DNA of 64,000 nucleotides from Panax quinquefolius (Eukaryota > Streptophyta > Magnoliopsida > Apiales > Araliaceae): contig CM035161.1 of the NCBI GenBank assembly GCA_020205615.1, forward strand, positions 2,305,828 to 2,369,827, read 5' to 3'. Below the pieces are notes generated by a model, which was not told the DNA's origin, searched no databases, and saw only the letters and a program-made list of their open reading frames with translations. Numbering within the stretch: position 1 is the stretch's first letter; every line of letters starts with the position of its first letter. This document shows positions 11,697-38,836 of the stretch, one piece after another. Position numbers and translations under genes: made by a program.

Positions 11697-13032
11697 ATTT
11701 AGGGGATTATAAATCTAAAACTTAGGGGAATGAATTAGGATTTGTTTTCATCCTCAGTTGTTAGGTTAGTTGGACAATTTTGTTAAGGGTTTTAAGGAAC
11801 ATTAATTAAACAGGACACATGTTAAATTGTGAGAATGACAAGTGTCAAGTTATGATATCATGTACTGTGTTTTAGTATATAAAATAGATTTATGAGTTGA
11901 GAGATATTAACCTTAATGGTGATATATTATTTTTTTTGATCAAAGAATTATATATTATTTTAACATTATTCTAATATAAGAACAATCAAATATAGAATTA
12001 TCGTGTTTAATTAAGACATAAGTTATATACATTATACAATATGCACAAGGATGATTTGTAGAAGTGCATACTGAACAAACAAACACGTTACTATTTTAAC
12101 GAAGGCAACTAATATTTTTACGTAATCCTATCCTCTTATATGAATATACCCTTCATGTGAAAAAAATTATGACGTATGTTTCCATTGATGAATTATCATA
12201 AGAGCTATGTGGACATAAAAATTAAATATAAATATATTTAAATTTTATTTATTTATATTTTTATCCACTATTAGAGTCAAAATACAAATAATACAATAAG
12301 TAAAATTTAAATACTACCGTGTCCAATTTTTATAGTAAGAGTTTTTGTTATTATAATTGTATTTCCCTCGCTCCGTGTCGATAAAATACGCAAGCCACAA
12401 TACTTCGTCATCGACTAATACATACATATGGTAGTTACTAGTTAGTACTTCTATTTATTGATTGTATACGGAGTATTTTATTATCATACACTGTTCACTT
12501 TTGTGTATCTACTGGGCGGAGTAGTGTAGGCCGAGGCCAAGCTTCTTCATTTACAGAACCCGACGCGAACATTTGCACCTCACTGTCTATGAAAGATTCC
12601 GTTGAAGCTTCAAACACCACACAGGTATAATCTCCATAACACCTCTCTTACTAAACTAATAATAGGTCTTAATAAATTGGTATAATATTTTTCCTTCTCA
12701 ATTTTCTCATTGAATAGATGAACATTTGTAGGTTGCTGCAGAAGTGACGAGCATTGACAGAATTTGCATGTGCTCACTGATTGAAGGTGGGTACAATTCT
12801 ATTGTATTCGTATACTAGGGTTTGGATTGATGCTGGGTTAGGTTTTTGAGGTGTTGTTTTCACTTTATTGAAACAAGAGCTTTGTTTGTATATGAGACAT
12901 GATTGTGGTTTTTTCAACAAAGAAGAGATGGAATTTGATGGGTCTGATTTAGGATTGTTGCATGGATGTGAGAAGAAACCTGGGTTAGGGTTAGATGTTG
13001 GATATTTTGGTAAGATACCTAGGGCTGAAAAG
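11697..13032 (+). promoter_or_regulatory. LDL3 upstream region and probable 5' leader
   Basis: This single-copy-looking AT-rich sequence lies between the CACTA terminus and the LDL3 start. A GC-richer stretch at about 12520-12624 ends in a donor-like cacacag/gtataa, and an acceptor-like ttgtag follows near 12731. A 5'-UTR exon and intron are therefore plausible. A short upstream reading frame (ATG at 12769, about 16 codons) is present. I cannot place the transcription start or a convincing TATA box. Confidence 0.4.
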
Positions 13033-28218
<15,186 letters not shown>

Positions 28219-28760
28219 TGTAACTGATGATAGACTGGCTGTCAATCTTGAGCTCTTCCATTCCATATGTAGAGAAGTCTGCCCGTCATGGTTCTTAAGC
28301 TCTCATGATATACTGGTGGTGCAGAACACCAGACGATGGCACCAAAGTAACTCTCTGTAGTCACCGACTCGAATGCTCTACAGGGATTGAAGGGAGACGG
28401 CTCTTGTAAGAATCTCCCAATATGATAGTGATTGGTGGGCCAGTTACAATTTCTCCCAACATTTGGTGGTTTTGTGCGATTTCAAATGCATTTTGTTTTG
28501 GATTATGATTAAAGTACCATTTGCGATTTCAAATGCATTTTGTTTTGAATTAGGATTAAAGTTCCATTTTCTGAATGGCAAAAGCCTCCTTCATATTGAA
28601 AGTTGGGTGCTTTGCAATGTTATAGACATGCTCATTATGATGATAGGCATATGTTCCAGTTAAAAAATCAATTATCTTTAGGATGGGTGCATTGATTTAT
28701 ATAAGGTTGTATTTTTAGGATCGAAAGTAAAAGCCCCGTAAATTTTTGTTCAAGGATCCC
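28219..28760 (+). other. Probable LDL3 3' UTR and downstream sequence
   Basis: This moderately GC-balanced sequence follows the stop codon. A tandem duplication of about 45 bp (gatttcaaatgcattttgtt) lies at 28478-28562. I see no clear canonical polyadenylation signal, so the 3' end is not placed. Confidence 0.45.
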
Positions 28761-29024
28761 CCATAGATGAGATGTTATATTTCCTTTATTCTGGAGATCT
28801 GTACAGCTTAGGATTTGTTTCATGAAAACAATTATACAGAACATTTCTCCTCTTTAAGAAGTATTATCTGCTAAAACTGCTTCAGCTTCAAATACCAAAC
28901 TTTAAATTTTGTTTGCCACGATATGTGCCAGTATCGGAGCCTGAGTGTTGGGTGTTGCACCCTTTTGTTATGTTTTCTGTTTCTCTCCTCTCCCCCCATT
29001 TTTTCTTTGTTTTCGTCTAGCTTT

Positions 29025-29027
<3 letters not shown>

Positions 29028-29089
<62 letters not shown>
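29028..29089. repeat. (TA)n microsatellite
   Basis: An almost pure AT dinucleotide run of about 60 bp. Reading frames across it are artefacts. Confidence 0.97.
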
Positions 29090-29092
<3 letters not shown>

Positions 29093-29403
29093 GGACATTT
29101 TTTCTCTATTTGTGAGGGTGTTTCTGTTTTAATTATTCCACTCATTTCTTTTAATTATTTATATTATTCTTATATATTTTTAGTTTCTTTCTTACTTTTC
29201 TACTTTTATGCTTACATATGGGATTCATTTTAAGCCTACCCCAACTATTTTGATTTATGGAGTAGAAGGTTTTGTTGAGTTGTGGGTCCTCCCTTCCTCT
29301 CTCTTTTTTGTTCTGTTTTGCTCAAAAGTTACGAAGTTACTATTGCTTTTCTTGCTTTTTTTTTTTGCAACACCATATGATGAAAAAGTGAGATGTGTGC
29401 TCT

Positions 29404-30170
29404 GCAGTTTTCTCTTAAGTTTGACTTTATATAAGTCAGTGGAGCTCACATTTGTCCCCGTAAACATGGAGGTTAAAATCAATAATAGAAATTGATAACA
29501 CCTCGTGCATATGTAGTAACAGTTATTTTAATTCTCACATCCACTTTTATCCCGGCTTCTATTTGTGTTGGTTTAACTTTTTTATGGTTTTTATCAGGTG
29601 TGGAACTTTGATTGGGAAAAGAATATGGGTCCAACATATTTTCAGTGGTTATGATTTGAGAATCACCGAGAAGTTGATTTAATGCCATCAATGAGAGGAT
29701 CGCAATTGGTATGAGCTTTTCTTCAGCAATTGTAGAAATGAAAAGTTCCTTGCATTTAGAGATACTTATCTTAAGACTTTCAAGTATTCTGAAAATGCAT
29801 TCAAGTCGATGGAATTTTTTGTATTTTTTTGTATGCATAAATCAGAGCATGTTATCAGACAATTGACTCGTGCTTAGTAAATGTTGAATACTGCACCCAC
29901 TTTTATGTTGCATTTTATTTAAAACCTAGCAAACAATATGAATCGAGGCATACAGTCAAATTCTTACTTCAGAATCAGATTATGCCTATTACATTAAATA
30001 GATTATGCTAATATGATTATTACCAATCAGATTATTGAATTATTATTATTTAATTTCTATTCATAAAGTAACCAAAAATACCTTTAACTTGTAACTACAA
30101 ATGGTGATAGAAGTTCATGCTCTATTCCCATTCTAAGAGCTGTTAACATAGGCCTATACTATATATATGG
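29404..30170. repeat. Segmental repeat copy 1 of 3
   Basis: It shares with 30354-31525 and 33113-34100 the ordered blocks gcagttttctct, gtggagctcacat, ttgtgttggtttaac, cagtggtt, gaagttgatttaatgcca, aaaagttcctt and a cataatgaat/gaggcatacagtcaaat end. The copies are clearly diverged. No protein could be recognised. A (TA)n run and about 300 bp without features precede it. Confidence 0.75.
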
Positions 30171-30266
30171 GATTCCATTACACTCTAGGTTGTTAAGGCG
30201 GCTTGTTACAATTTTAATTTTTTTCTCGCTACAACATGGGGCCAAAAAGGGGTTGTTGTGGATGGA

Positions 30267-30269
<3 letters not shown>

Positions 30270-30350
<81 letters not shown>
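30270..30350. repeat. Compound (CA)n(TA)n microsatellite
   Basis: About 39 bp of CA repeats run into about 41 bp of TA repeats. A similar compound tract precedes copy 3 at 33075-33111. Confidence 0.97.
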
Positions 30351-30352
<2 letters not shown>

Positions 30353-30353
30353 T

Positions 30354-31525
30354 TGATTGCAAAGTTATTCAACCACCTTACAAGAAAAACTCATTCTACA
30401 TCAATAAATGTGCACTAGACTGAGTAGTAAATGTTTTCATAAATTTAAAAGACTTGTATCAACAGTAAGTGTAAGTTAAAGACCTAGGAAATAGTAAGGA
30501 GGTAAGGAATAAGAGTTTTTCCCAGCAAACAGAAAGAGAAATCAGTTGAAGTTAGGGTAGGAGTATTAAATTTTAATTCATCTAAAAATATGTGGCTTGT
30601 TTTTTAGGAGTACATTGTTTTGATTGTTCAAAATTGAGTTATTTATTTACCAGTTGAGTCGAGTTAAATTGAATTCTAAACAAGCCGAACTCGAGTTTTT
30701 TTGTTTGTTGGGGATAACCGGTTTGGTTCTTTTCAAATTTATTGTCAAGTATGTGCAATCCCTGTAGTTTTAAGTGTAGTTGCAGTTTTCTCTAAAAGAT
30801 GAGTTTGACTCTGAATAACATCAGTGGAGCTCATATTTAATCTCTTAAACGTGGAGATTATCAATCAATTATGGTATTTGATATCGCCTGACGTCGTAAA
30901 AATTATGTTAATTATCACTTCCATTTTTTTCCCAGCTTTCTACTTGTGTTGGTTTAACACTTCTTCTGGTTGTTTTCAGGTGTGGAACTGTTGATATGGA
31001 AAGGAACGTGAGTCCAATATATTTTCAGTGGTTATGCTTTGAGAATCGTGAAGAAGTTGATTTAATGCCATTAATAAGAGGATGACAATTTATATGAAAG
31101 TTTCTCCAGCAGTAGAAATGAAAAGTTCCTTGAATTTAGAGGTGCTTATCTCAAGCCTTTTAAGTATTTTGAAATGCATTCAAGTTCATGAATTTTTTTT
31201 TTCCTACACAAAATCAGAGCATGTTTTCAGAGGATTATCTCGGGCTTGGTAAATGGTGAAACCTTCTATGTTGCATTTCATTTGAAATCTAGTAAATACT
31301 ATGAATAGAGACATACAGTCAAATGCTTACATCACAATCACATTACGCCAATTAGATTATTGACAATCAGATTACCACAATAAGAGTATTACCAATCAGA
31401 TTAGTGCTTTTTTGGGGGGTGCTAGAGTAACCAACTTGTAAAAGGGGTCAAATAGCGAGATTAATGATGGTCTATTCATTTCCAGTACATTGTAAGAACC
31501 GTTTTACATAGACCCATTCCAAAAT
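30354..31525. repeat. Segmental repeat copy 2 of 3
   Basis: It has the same block order as copies 1 and 3. It shares with copy 3 an extra upstream block (ttacaagaaaaactcattc, aataaatgtgcactagact, aaaagacttg) that directly follows a CA/TA microsatellite in both, so copies 2 and 3 are the more complete pair. Confidence 0.75.
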
Positions 31526-31636
31526 TTAGTAACAATTAAATCATCAAAATAGCCTCTTAGATCTCTGCGGCCTGAATATGTGGAAAGGTTACAAGAGTTT
31601 CTTTCTTTTGATATTTGTGGGGTGAATGCTACAAAT

Positions 31637-31640
<4 letters not shown>

Positions 31641-31679
<39 letters not shown>

Positions 31680-31701
31680 GGAGAGAGAGAGAGAGAGAGA
31701 G
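31641..31701. repeat. (TA)n then (GA)n microsatellite abutting a TIR element
   Basis: TA repeats at 31641-31676, then ggggg and GA repeats to 31701. The TIR element begins at this junction. Confidence 0.95.
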
Positions 31702-32751
31702 GAGTGATCAACATCCAAAGTTGGATGTGAGCCCCTATCCATCCAACTGTAATCTAGTCGTCCATTCCAAAATCCTAGGGTTGAGGAAAAGACCGTCCGC
31801 ACAACAGCGATTATATTCCGCATAATAATTAGGTGGACACCGAGATTCCATTGTTTTTAGTCCTAAATCGCCTGCGATCTAGCTAAACAACCATTGATAA
31901 ATGGTTATTCTGCTCTATCTTTATGTACATAGTTCACATCTCCACGACAAAGTATAATTTTCAATATTTTTTTACTTTTTTCTTCTTCCCCCAATTTGGT
32001 TTAGCGGCAATTTGGCTTAATGCTTAGAATACTTTTGAACATGAGTTAATAATTTAAAACCCATCCACAAACTATGTATCATGTGATTGAATAAAAAATG
32101 GTTTAAGCCTAATGTTAAAGCTCCAGCCTCCATGTACCATGAAGAATCAAAAATTTAGATTTTCAGAAAGGAGGTTTCAAATTAAGCCCATTACAAAACC
32201 TATCATAAGGATCAAAAGAAAAGGAGGTTTCAAAATTGTCCTCGAAAATTTTTCCCCTAGACCATGTTGATTCCATTTATGATCCTCCGGAGCATTATTT
32301 ACAGCAAAGATGAGTAAAAAGGCGGCAACGAACTCAATTCGTATATCCTCATTTACTTTTATAATTCCATCCATTCTTCGATTTTTGTAGTGTAATCCCC
32401 AATTCTCCATCGGTCAAGATCAATTGCCATTATCTTGGTGTTGAAATAGCATGGCTTCCTATTGGCGAATGTTCAAGAGAGAGATGGGTTTGACCATAAA
32501 ATGGGAGTGAAATTCGCATTGTAGTATTCCGGAGCTGTTAATACTTACTAGACCTAGCAAGTCTGCTAACAAATTCTCCCTACCACACAACTATTGTGCA
32601 GTAGATACTAATCTTTGTGGGTCAGGCTCTGCACAACTGTTTGTTAGGCTCCTAGTAACAGTTGTGCGGATGGTATATTCCTCATCCTAAAATAGACGGA
32701 TGGATCACAGTTGGATGGATAGGGGCTCCCATCCAAAGTGGGTCACTCCCC
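31677..32751. mobile_element. 1.07-kb element with about 105-bp terminal inverted repeats, flanked by TA-rich tracts
   Basis: Left end: gagtgatcaacatccaaagt, gagcccctatccatccaact, gaccgtccgcacaac. The right end (about 32650-32751) carries the same blocks inverted (gttgtgcggatggt, gttggatggataggggctcc, gggtcactcccc). No transposase was seen. The insert between copies 2 and 3 of the segmental repeat is (TA)n-flanked, recalling Micron-type MITEs; superfamily not assigned. Confidence 0.7.
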
Positions 32752-32758
32752 GTATATA

Positions 32759-32905
32759 GGGAAAAGAATGTGTCCTGGACACGCACAAGCTTGCATAAAA
32801 TCCCAAAAACGAGATAGTTTTGGGAAATTTCATTAATGGCAATTTTGTCATCTTACCATTTTTGTTGGCTTGTGTGTGTTTTAGACACATGGATGTGGAT
32901 CACTC

Positions 32906-32940
<35 letters not shown>

Positions 32941-33074
32941 AAAAGAATGTGTCCTGGACACGCGCATAAAATCCCAAAAACGAGGTAGTTTTGGGAAAAT
33001 TCATTAATGGCAATTTGTCATCCTGCCATTTTTGTCAGCTTGTGTGTGTTTTAGACACATGCTCCCATTTCCTT
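32759..33074. mobile_element. Two adjacent copies of a short MITE-like element separated by (TA)n
   Basis: Copy 1 (about 32759-32908) and copy 2 (about 32938-33074) both start gggaaaagaatgtgtcctgg and contain aaaatcccaaaaacgag, tttcattaatggcaattt and gtgtgttttagacacatg. The ends are partly inverted (atgtgtcc... versus ...agacacat). (TA)n lies at 32909-32937 between them and TA/CA repeats follow. Confidence 0.65.

Positions 33075-33111
<37 letters not shown>
33075..33111. repeat. (TA)n(CA)n microsatellite
   Basis: A short TA tract runs into about 27 bp of CA repeats directly before segmental repeat copy 3. Confidence 0.95.
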
Positions 33112-33112
<1 letters not shown>

Positions 33113-33114
<2 letters not shown>

Positions 33115-34100
33115 ATTGCACTTTAACCACTTTACAAGACATTCATTCGACGTTAATAAATGTGCACTAGACTCGGTAGTTAATGTCTTCATAAAATTAA
33201 AAGACTTGCATAAACCGTAAGTTAAAGAGCAATGAATGAGTGTAAGTAGGCAAGGAATAAAAGTTTTTTCTTGCATACGGAAAGATCAATTTAATTTTAG
33301 ATATAGGATTAAGTTTTAATTTATTTACAAAATATGTCAATTATTATTTTGATGTAGTTTTGATTGCTCAAATTTGAGCTATTTATTTTACTAGTTGAGT
33401 CGAGTCAAATCGAACTGTAAACGAGCCAAACTTGAGTTTTAATTTTTTTTGGTAACCAATTCACTTCTTTTAGAAATTTATTGGAAAATATGTGCAAACC
33501 CTGTAGTTTGAAGTTTATGGCAAGAGTTGCAGTTTTCTCTTAAAGATAATTTTGACTGTGTACACATCGGTGGAGCGCACATATTGTTCCTTTAAGCATG
33601 GAGATTATCAATCAATTATGTTGTTTGATAACCGCCTAATGCATATGGAGTAGTAAAAGTTATATTAGTTGTCACTTCTACTCATCTCCCAGCTTCTACT
33701 TGTGTTGGTTTAACACCTTTTCTGGTTGTTTTCAGGTCAGTGGTTTGAATCACAAAGGAGTTGATTTATTGCCATCGATGAGAGGATAAAATATGGTATG
33801 AAACTTTCTCCGGCAATAGAAAAAATTCCTTTAATTTAGAGGTGCTTATCTCATGCCTTTTAGGTATTTGAAAATGCATTCAATTTGATGGACAGAAAAC
33901 TGAGCCAGTTAATGTTGCATTTCATTATGAAAACTAGCAAATACAATGAACTGACTGAGAATGAGAATGAGAATGAGAATCAGAATCAGATGACGACATG
34001 TGGATTATTGACAATCATATTATAACATTAAGATTATTAACAATCAGATTACTGCAATAAATTATCGACAATCATGACAATCATATTATTCAAGGATTTT
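33113..34100. repeat. Segmental repeat copy 3 of 3
   Basis: Same block order as 30354-31525 but lacking about 60 bp after ggttgttttcaggt. It includes a short gaatga/gaatca hexamer run at 33955-33989. No gene was recognised. Confidence 0.72.
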
Positions 34101-35880
34101 ACTAGTATTATTGGATTTGTTTGAGGGTATTTTTGAAAGTTAAAAATGGTCAGTAAGTGATTGCACAATTATGATAAGATAATCACGCTCTACGAAACTT
34201 GTGTATCATGCATGTTTTAAACACTTCTACCTACACTAATTAACTTTGTCTATAGTTTCTGTTAAAACTAAGTAGTGCTGCCTGAATTGTTGACATTTTT
34301 TCAAATATGTTCAAAAGGTTAACCAACCCCCTCCCTCCTTCTCGTTTTTTTGCTAAATAAAAGTGCGTCTTTGAGTTTGAATCATTGGGACCATCTTTGT
34401 GAGTTTCTTGTTAGGCATCTTTCTCATCTTCAATTATCTTTTGTTTTTGTTTTTATTTTTATTTTTATTTATAGTCAATTTGGTGGATAGATTTGACCCA
34501 ATGGGCAATGAGAGAGTTGTTAGCAATGTAGCCATCTGAATGGTCTCTTAGTAAATTTACCGTCTGCTGCCCGACGTGATGTTAAATAGGATCCTACAGT
34601 TGCACATGTGAAAGAGACCAATGATGCATTGGGTTTATGCTTTAAAATCTCGACTGCATACCTGTAGATAAGTTATCTACTGTGGGTTTATGGTTTAAAA
34701 TCTCGACTGCATACCTGTATTAAAGTTATCTAGTGTGTTGAAGTTTATCCCCCCTTAGCTGAACCATACATGTACTTATTTTGTCACTTGTACTTGCTTG
34801 ATTTAAGTTATGTTTTTAACTGGATATCAATCTATTCTGATGAGAGGAAGTTGAATCCATGTCTATGAATGTTTTTTCTCATCTTCAGTGATGGCTGTAC
34901 TATTGCACCTGCAAGTTTTGAAGGCTATAAGAGTAAATGTAGGGGGGGAAATTATGTGCTATGTGGAGAGCCCTACCTATGGTGTAGTTTATGTACCGTG
35001 TGACGTGTGTTGTGCCTGAGTAGACTACCTGGAAAACTTAAATACTCCATGAAAATTAGTTGATTATGGTCGAGTAGGTACGAGCCTCTGAACTCACGGA
35101 GGCAACTTCATTGTAGCAACCAGGACTACAAGGGCGGGCCAGTTGAAGTTTAAAGTTCTGGGTTGTGGTAATGTATAATGAGGTGCTTACCTCTTGTTTA
35201 TGGAAAACATTTATTTATTTGAGGTGATGAATTTATTGTTCGTGATACTCTAGAACACAGATTAACTAGAAGAAGGAAAAAAAATGATCATATTTTCAGC
35301 TACTTGGGCTTTTGCTCTTATTTGCATTGATGGATTTGGTGCCACACCATGTCATGGTTCCTTTATAGGAATGGATTTTTTTAATAAATATACAAATTTT
35401 AATGGTCTACCAAGTATTTGACATTTTTAAAATGAGATGAAATGACCGGTATAAGATCGTTAATAAGATTTCCCATGTCATGTCATGTGTACTAACTAAC
35501 TAACTAGTTATTGAAAAAAATGCGTCTTATGGTGCTAATAACATAGAGCTAAGTTTAAAGAACTTTCTGAATGGAGAAACTTGTTTCCCTGTTTACTTCG
35601 ATTGCCAATGGAAGTGATACACTTGAGATATGGGGGGAATGGTAGGCACTAAGCAGCTAAAGCCGCAATTTGTAAAAGAAAAGCCGTCCAAGATTTATCC
35701 CTTTTTATTTATTTTAGCTTACTTCATATTCCAAAATTCTTTAACTAATTTGTTATTAATAACTAGATGTTGTTATGAAACTAAATATTAAAATATGAGG
35801 TTGTGTTGATATTTTATTTTTATAGAATGCATAAAATAATAATATATTTTAAAGCATTTTTAAAAAAAAATCTTTATATA
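34101..35880. other. Intergenic sequence, no gene seen
   Basis: AT-rich and without supportable reading frames. The one visible feature is a tandem pair of about 54 bp at 34630-34737, sharing aaatctcgactgcatacctg. Confidence 0.6.
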
Positions 35881-35887
35881 TATATAT

Positions 35888-35909
35888 GGGGGTGGGGGTG
35901 GGGGTGGGG
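35888..35909 (+). other. G-quadruplex motif
   Basis: Four G runs (5, 5, 5 and 4) are separated by single T bases, a textbook intramolecular G4 sequence. It directly follows a (TA)n run and precedes aaggaagtgatccata, similar to the TIR-element ends near 31700 and 32740. Confidence 0.85.
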
Positions 35910-36370
35910 AAGGAAGTGATCCATATTAAGTAGGATGACTGTAATATTCGGAAAATAATAAAAATAATAATCATTGCGTCAAATTAATTTCTAACTATTT
36001 AAATTTGGGTTTGTCACAAATTATAATAAGCGTAACCTTAATCTATTAAGTTATGGTTTCTCTAAGACTACTGCAGTAAGCAAAGAAAAAGAAGAGGCAA
36101 AAAAGAGAGATTAAAGGAGTCGAAAATTAAAAGACTGAGAACAAAATTATTAAAATTAAGTCAGTATAATCTTATTTTACGAATGTAATTATTGGTTCTG
36201 TTTTAAATTCAATATATACGTTGTATATTTTTTATTATTGTTATTGTTATTCTGATTGCAATAGAGATTCTAGCGGTCCGTAATGCCATTTGATTAATCT
36301 AGTGTGTTGCTTAGTACTGGTTTGTAACTAAGCATCTGAGTTGGTTTATATGTCAAAATTGCGATGTTTG

Positions 36371-37220
36371 GTGTGTAATAGACCGATCTATAGCAAACGT
36401 TGTAAAAAAAAATTTAATCTTACAGCACATCGTGATTTTTCACGTTAAGATCGAATGGTTTAATAAAACTTTCGTCCGCAGTTTAGTTTTCAGTATTCCG
36501 CAGTCTAATACTGCGGACGGGACAAATGACCAAAATACCCTCCTTGTAAATGTCTCCCGTTTGCAGTATTAAACTGCTGACGCTAGGTATGACCAAATGT
36601 TTTTCGTGCAGATGTCAAATTCAAATTTTTTTTTTCAACTCTCCCAAAAGATCGATTTCCTTCATTGATTCTCTCTTCCTGTCATTCTCAAGTAATAGTA
36701 GTATCTCTCTATATACACTGACCCATTTTTTTTGGAAACAATTGAAAAATTAACGGAAGGAAGTACTTTGGATCCGCAAAAAGTTAAAATAGAACAAGAC
36801 TATGATTTAATAATTCGATCCCTCACTCCCGAAGGAATTTTCGATAGCCGAATCATTCTCCCGAAAAAAATTTCAATAGCCAAATCCTTCTCCCAAAAGA
36901 ATTTTTGATAGCCCAAAGTAATAGTCCCGGTCTTGAATTCATTTGCACCGAAATTATTTGGCATCCGCAATTTCATACTGTATAGCCTAACTTAGCGTCC
37001 GCATGTTAATACTGCGGACAATATTTTTTAAAAAGTGTAACTTTTACTAGAAGGGTATTTTGGACATTTATCTCATTCACAATACTAAACTGCAGAATAC
37101 TGAAAACTAAACTGCGGACGATCTCACTATTTAAGCGTTTGATTGTCGAATGGAGGGTCGCGATGTGTTGTAAGATTAGACTTTTTTTTACAACGTTTGT
37201 TATGTATCGATCCTACACAC
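36371..37220. mobile_element. Foldback/MITE-like element of about 850 bp with inverted repeats over 165 bp
   Basis: The left arm (gtgtgtaatagaccgatc, caaacgttgtaaaaaaaa, taatcttac, cgtccgcagtttagttttca, caaaataccct) is repeated inverted in the right arm (from about 37050 to 37220). A further inner inverted pair (cagtattaaactgctgacgc near 36563 and gcgtccgcatgttaatactg near 36994) extends the arms. No transposase or clear target duplication was seen. Confidence 0.75.
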
Positions 37221-37841
37221 ATATATATAGTATGACACTGAATTTGTGAATGGATTCTAGATCGGGGGCGGGGGAATTTCTAATTCAAATGAGTAGTTAA
37301 TTATTATAATATAATATAATATAATTTTAACCCAAACTATAATTTTATATAGACAAAATAGGTTCATGTTTGAATAGTGAATTTGTATTAATGCACACGA
37401 GTTTTAAGAATTAATAAAATTACATTTATATTATTATAATATTAATTATACTAAATTAAAATGATATTTTTGCATTACTGAATACATTCCTAACTCTAGA
37501 AGGTATATGAACTAATATTAAAGCTATTAAATTTATATAAAATAAAATATATAAATTTTATAATTTAATTAATGGTCTTGTATTAATTTGGTAATTATAT
37601 AGATCAGATTGAAGTATAGTGGATTTTGGCTTTGGTGAATTATTTTATTACTATATTAAGATACAAATTTCGTACTTCGTTTCTTGATTATAGTTATATT
37701 CCGTATATCAGTTATGTAATATTTCATCATTTGAAAAGTTATGTTTTTGAGACTTTATTGGTTTGTATTCTTTTTCGTATATTTTTGTTCACATTCGTGA
37801 GTATTTAGATTGTTAGTGTGATAGTTAACTATATGTAAGCC

Positions 37842-38629
37842 CAGAGTTGGTTCTGGATTTTGTAAGGCCCAAGGCAAAAAATTTTAAATGTGCCCCTTTA
37901 TACAAATTAAATAAAAAAATAAATAAATTATCAACTAATTAATTTTATTAAAATTATGAGAATTTACAAAAGATAAGTAAGAACACTTTAGAGCTTCGTT
38001 CAAAAACTTGTTTAGGAAAAATTTAATAGGACAAAACCCTAAACGAAGGAAAAAGAGTACCCTGAATTGTAAACATTGCATTAAAAAACGAAGAATAAGA
38101 ATCCCAACCAAATTTTCTGTTGAATCAAATAATAAATAAGAAAAAGTTAACAAAGATATATATTACAATTTACAAAATTTTTATATCTAGATTCTATATG
38201 TATCTTTAAAAAAAATTACCCTCAAAAAAAGACACTGGTCTAGCTGGTGGATAATTTATTTTTCAATTTTGTTGGAGAAGAGGAGAATCACCGGAAAAAA
38301 ATTGTTTGCGTTGCGTTTTGAACTTAGAGGGTCGAAGAATTTTTCCTTCTTTTTATGGCTAAGAGTTTATTTTGATTCCCCATATTTATTGATTTATTTT
38401 ATATTATATTTTATAATTAATATGAGACTTCTTTACTCGGTGCGTTTCTTCTTGAGATTTAGTATATAAATACTGATTAGATTGGTTGGCTTCCATTTTC
38501 ATTAACATGTATAGGCGGCAATTTTTTTTTTTTTAATACACATATATACATCATTTTAAAAATTTGGGCCCTCCTCAGCTTTGGGCCATAGACTGTAGCT
38601 TTGGTAGCCCTGGCCCAGGGCCGTCTATG
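37842..38629. mobile_element. hAT-type non-autonomous element (788 bp) with perfect 8-bp target duplication
   Basis: TGTAAGCC flanks both sides (37834-37841 and 38630-38637). Termini: cagagttggttctg at the left and ccagggccgtctatg at the right, a 14-bp imperfect inverted repeat of the 'CAGGGCCGG..' hAT style. The ends also share ggcccaaggca/ttgggccata blocks. No transposase frame. Confidence 0.85.
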
Positions 38630-38783
38630 TGTAAGCCTTTTGATTTTAACCCATTTTACCTTATATTTTGTAGTTCGATCCTTAGTGTATATTTGAGCTA
38701 ACCAATTGTGTGGTACCACATACATATCCTTTTAACACCGAGGCATGACATCGGTCGTGGTGGTGATCAGTCCACATCGTATC

Positions 38784-38807
38784 TTTTTTTTTTTTTTTTG
38801 CTAAAAA
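38784..38807 (-). mobile_element. Tiny poly(A)-tailed retro-insertion with 12-bp target duplication
   Basis: A T17 run plus gctaaaa lies between two identical copies of ccacatcgtatc (38772-38783 and 38808-38819). This is the signature of a severely truncated LINE/SINE-type insertion on the minus strand. Confidence 0.55.
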
Positions 38808-38836
38808 CCACATCGTATCCTTTTGTATGCTCTTGG

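Noticed and set aside
12868..13032. LDL3 N-terminal extension from a TTG (12868) or from ATGs at 12892 and 12928
   Set aside because: The TTG is not a credible plant start. The upstream ATGs are in frame and cannot be excluded, but the MDGGEKK start at 13033 agrees with family N-termini as I know them.
28871..29233. Reading frames of alternating Ile and Tyr over TA tracts (also near 30159-30423 and 31580-31825)
   Set aside because: They are translations of microsatellite DNA.
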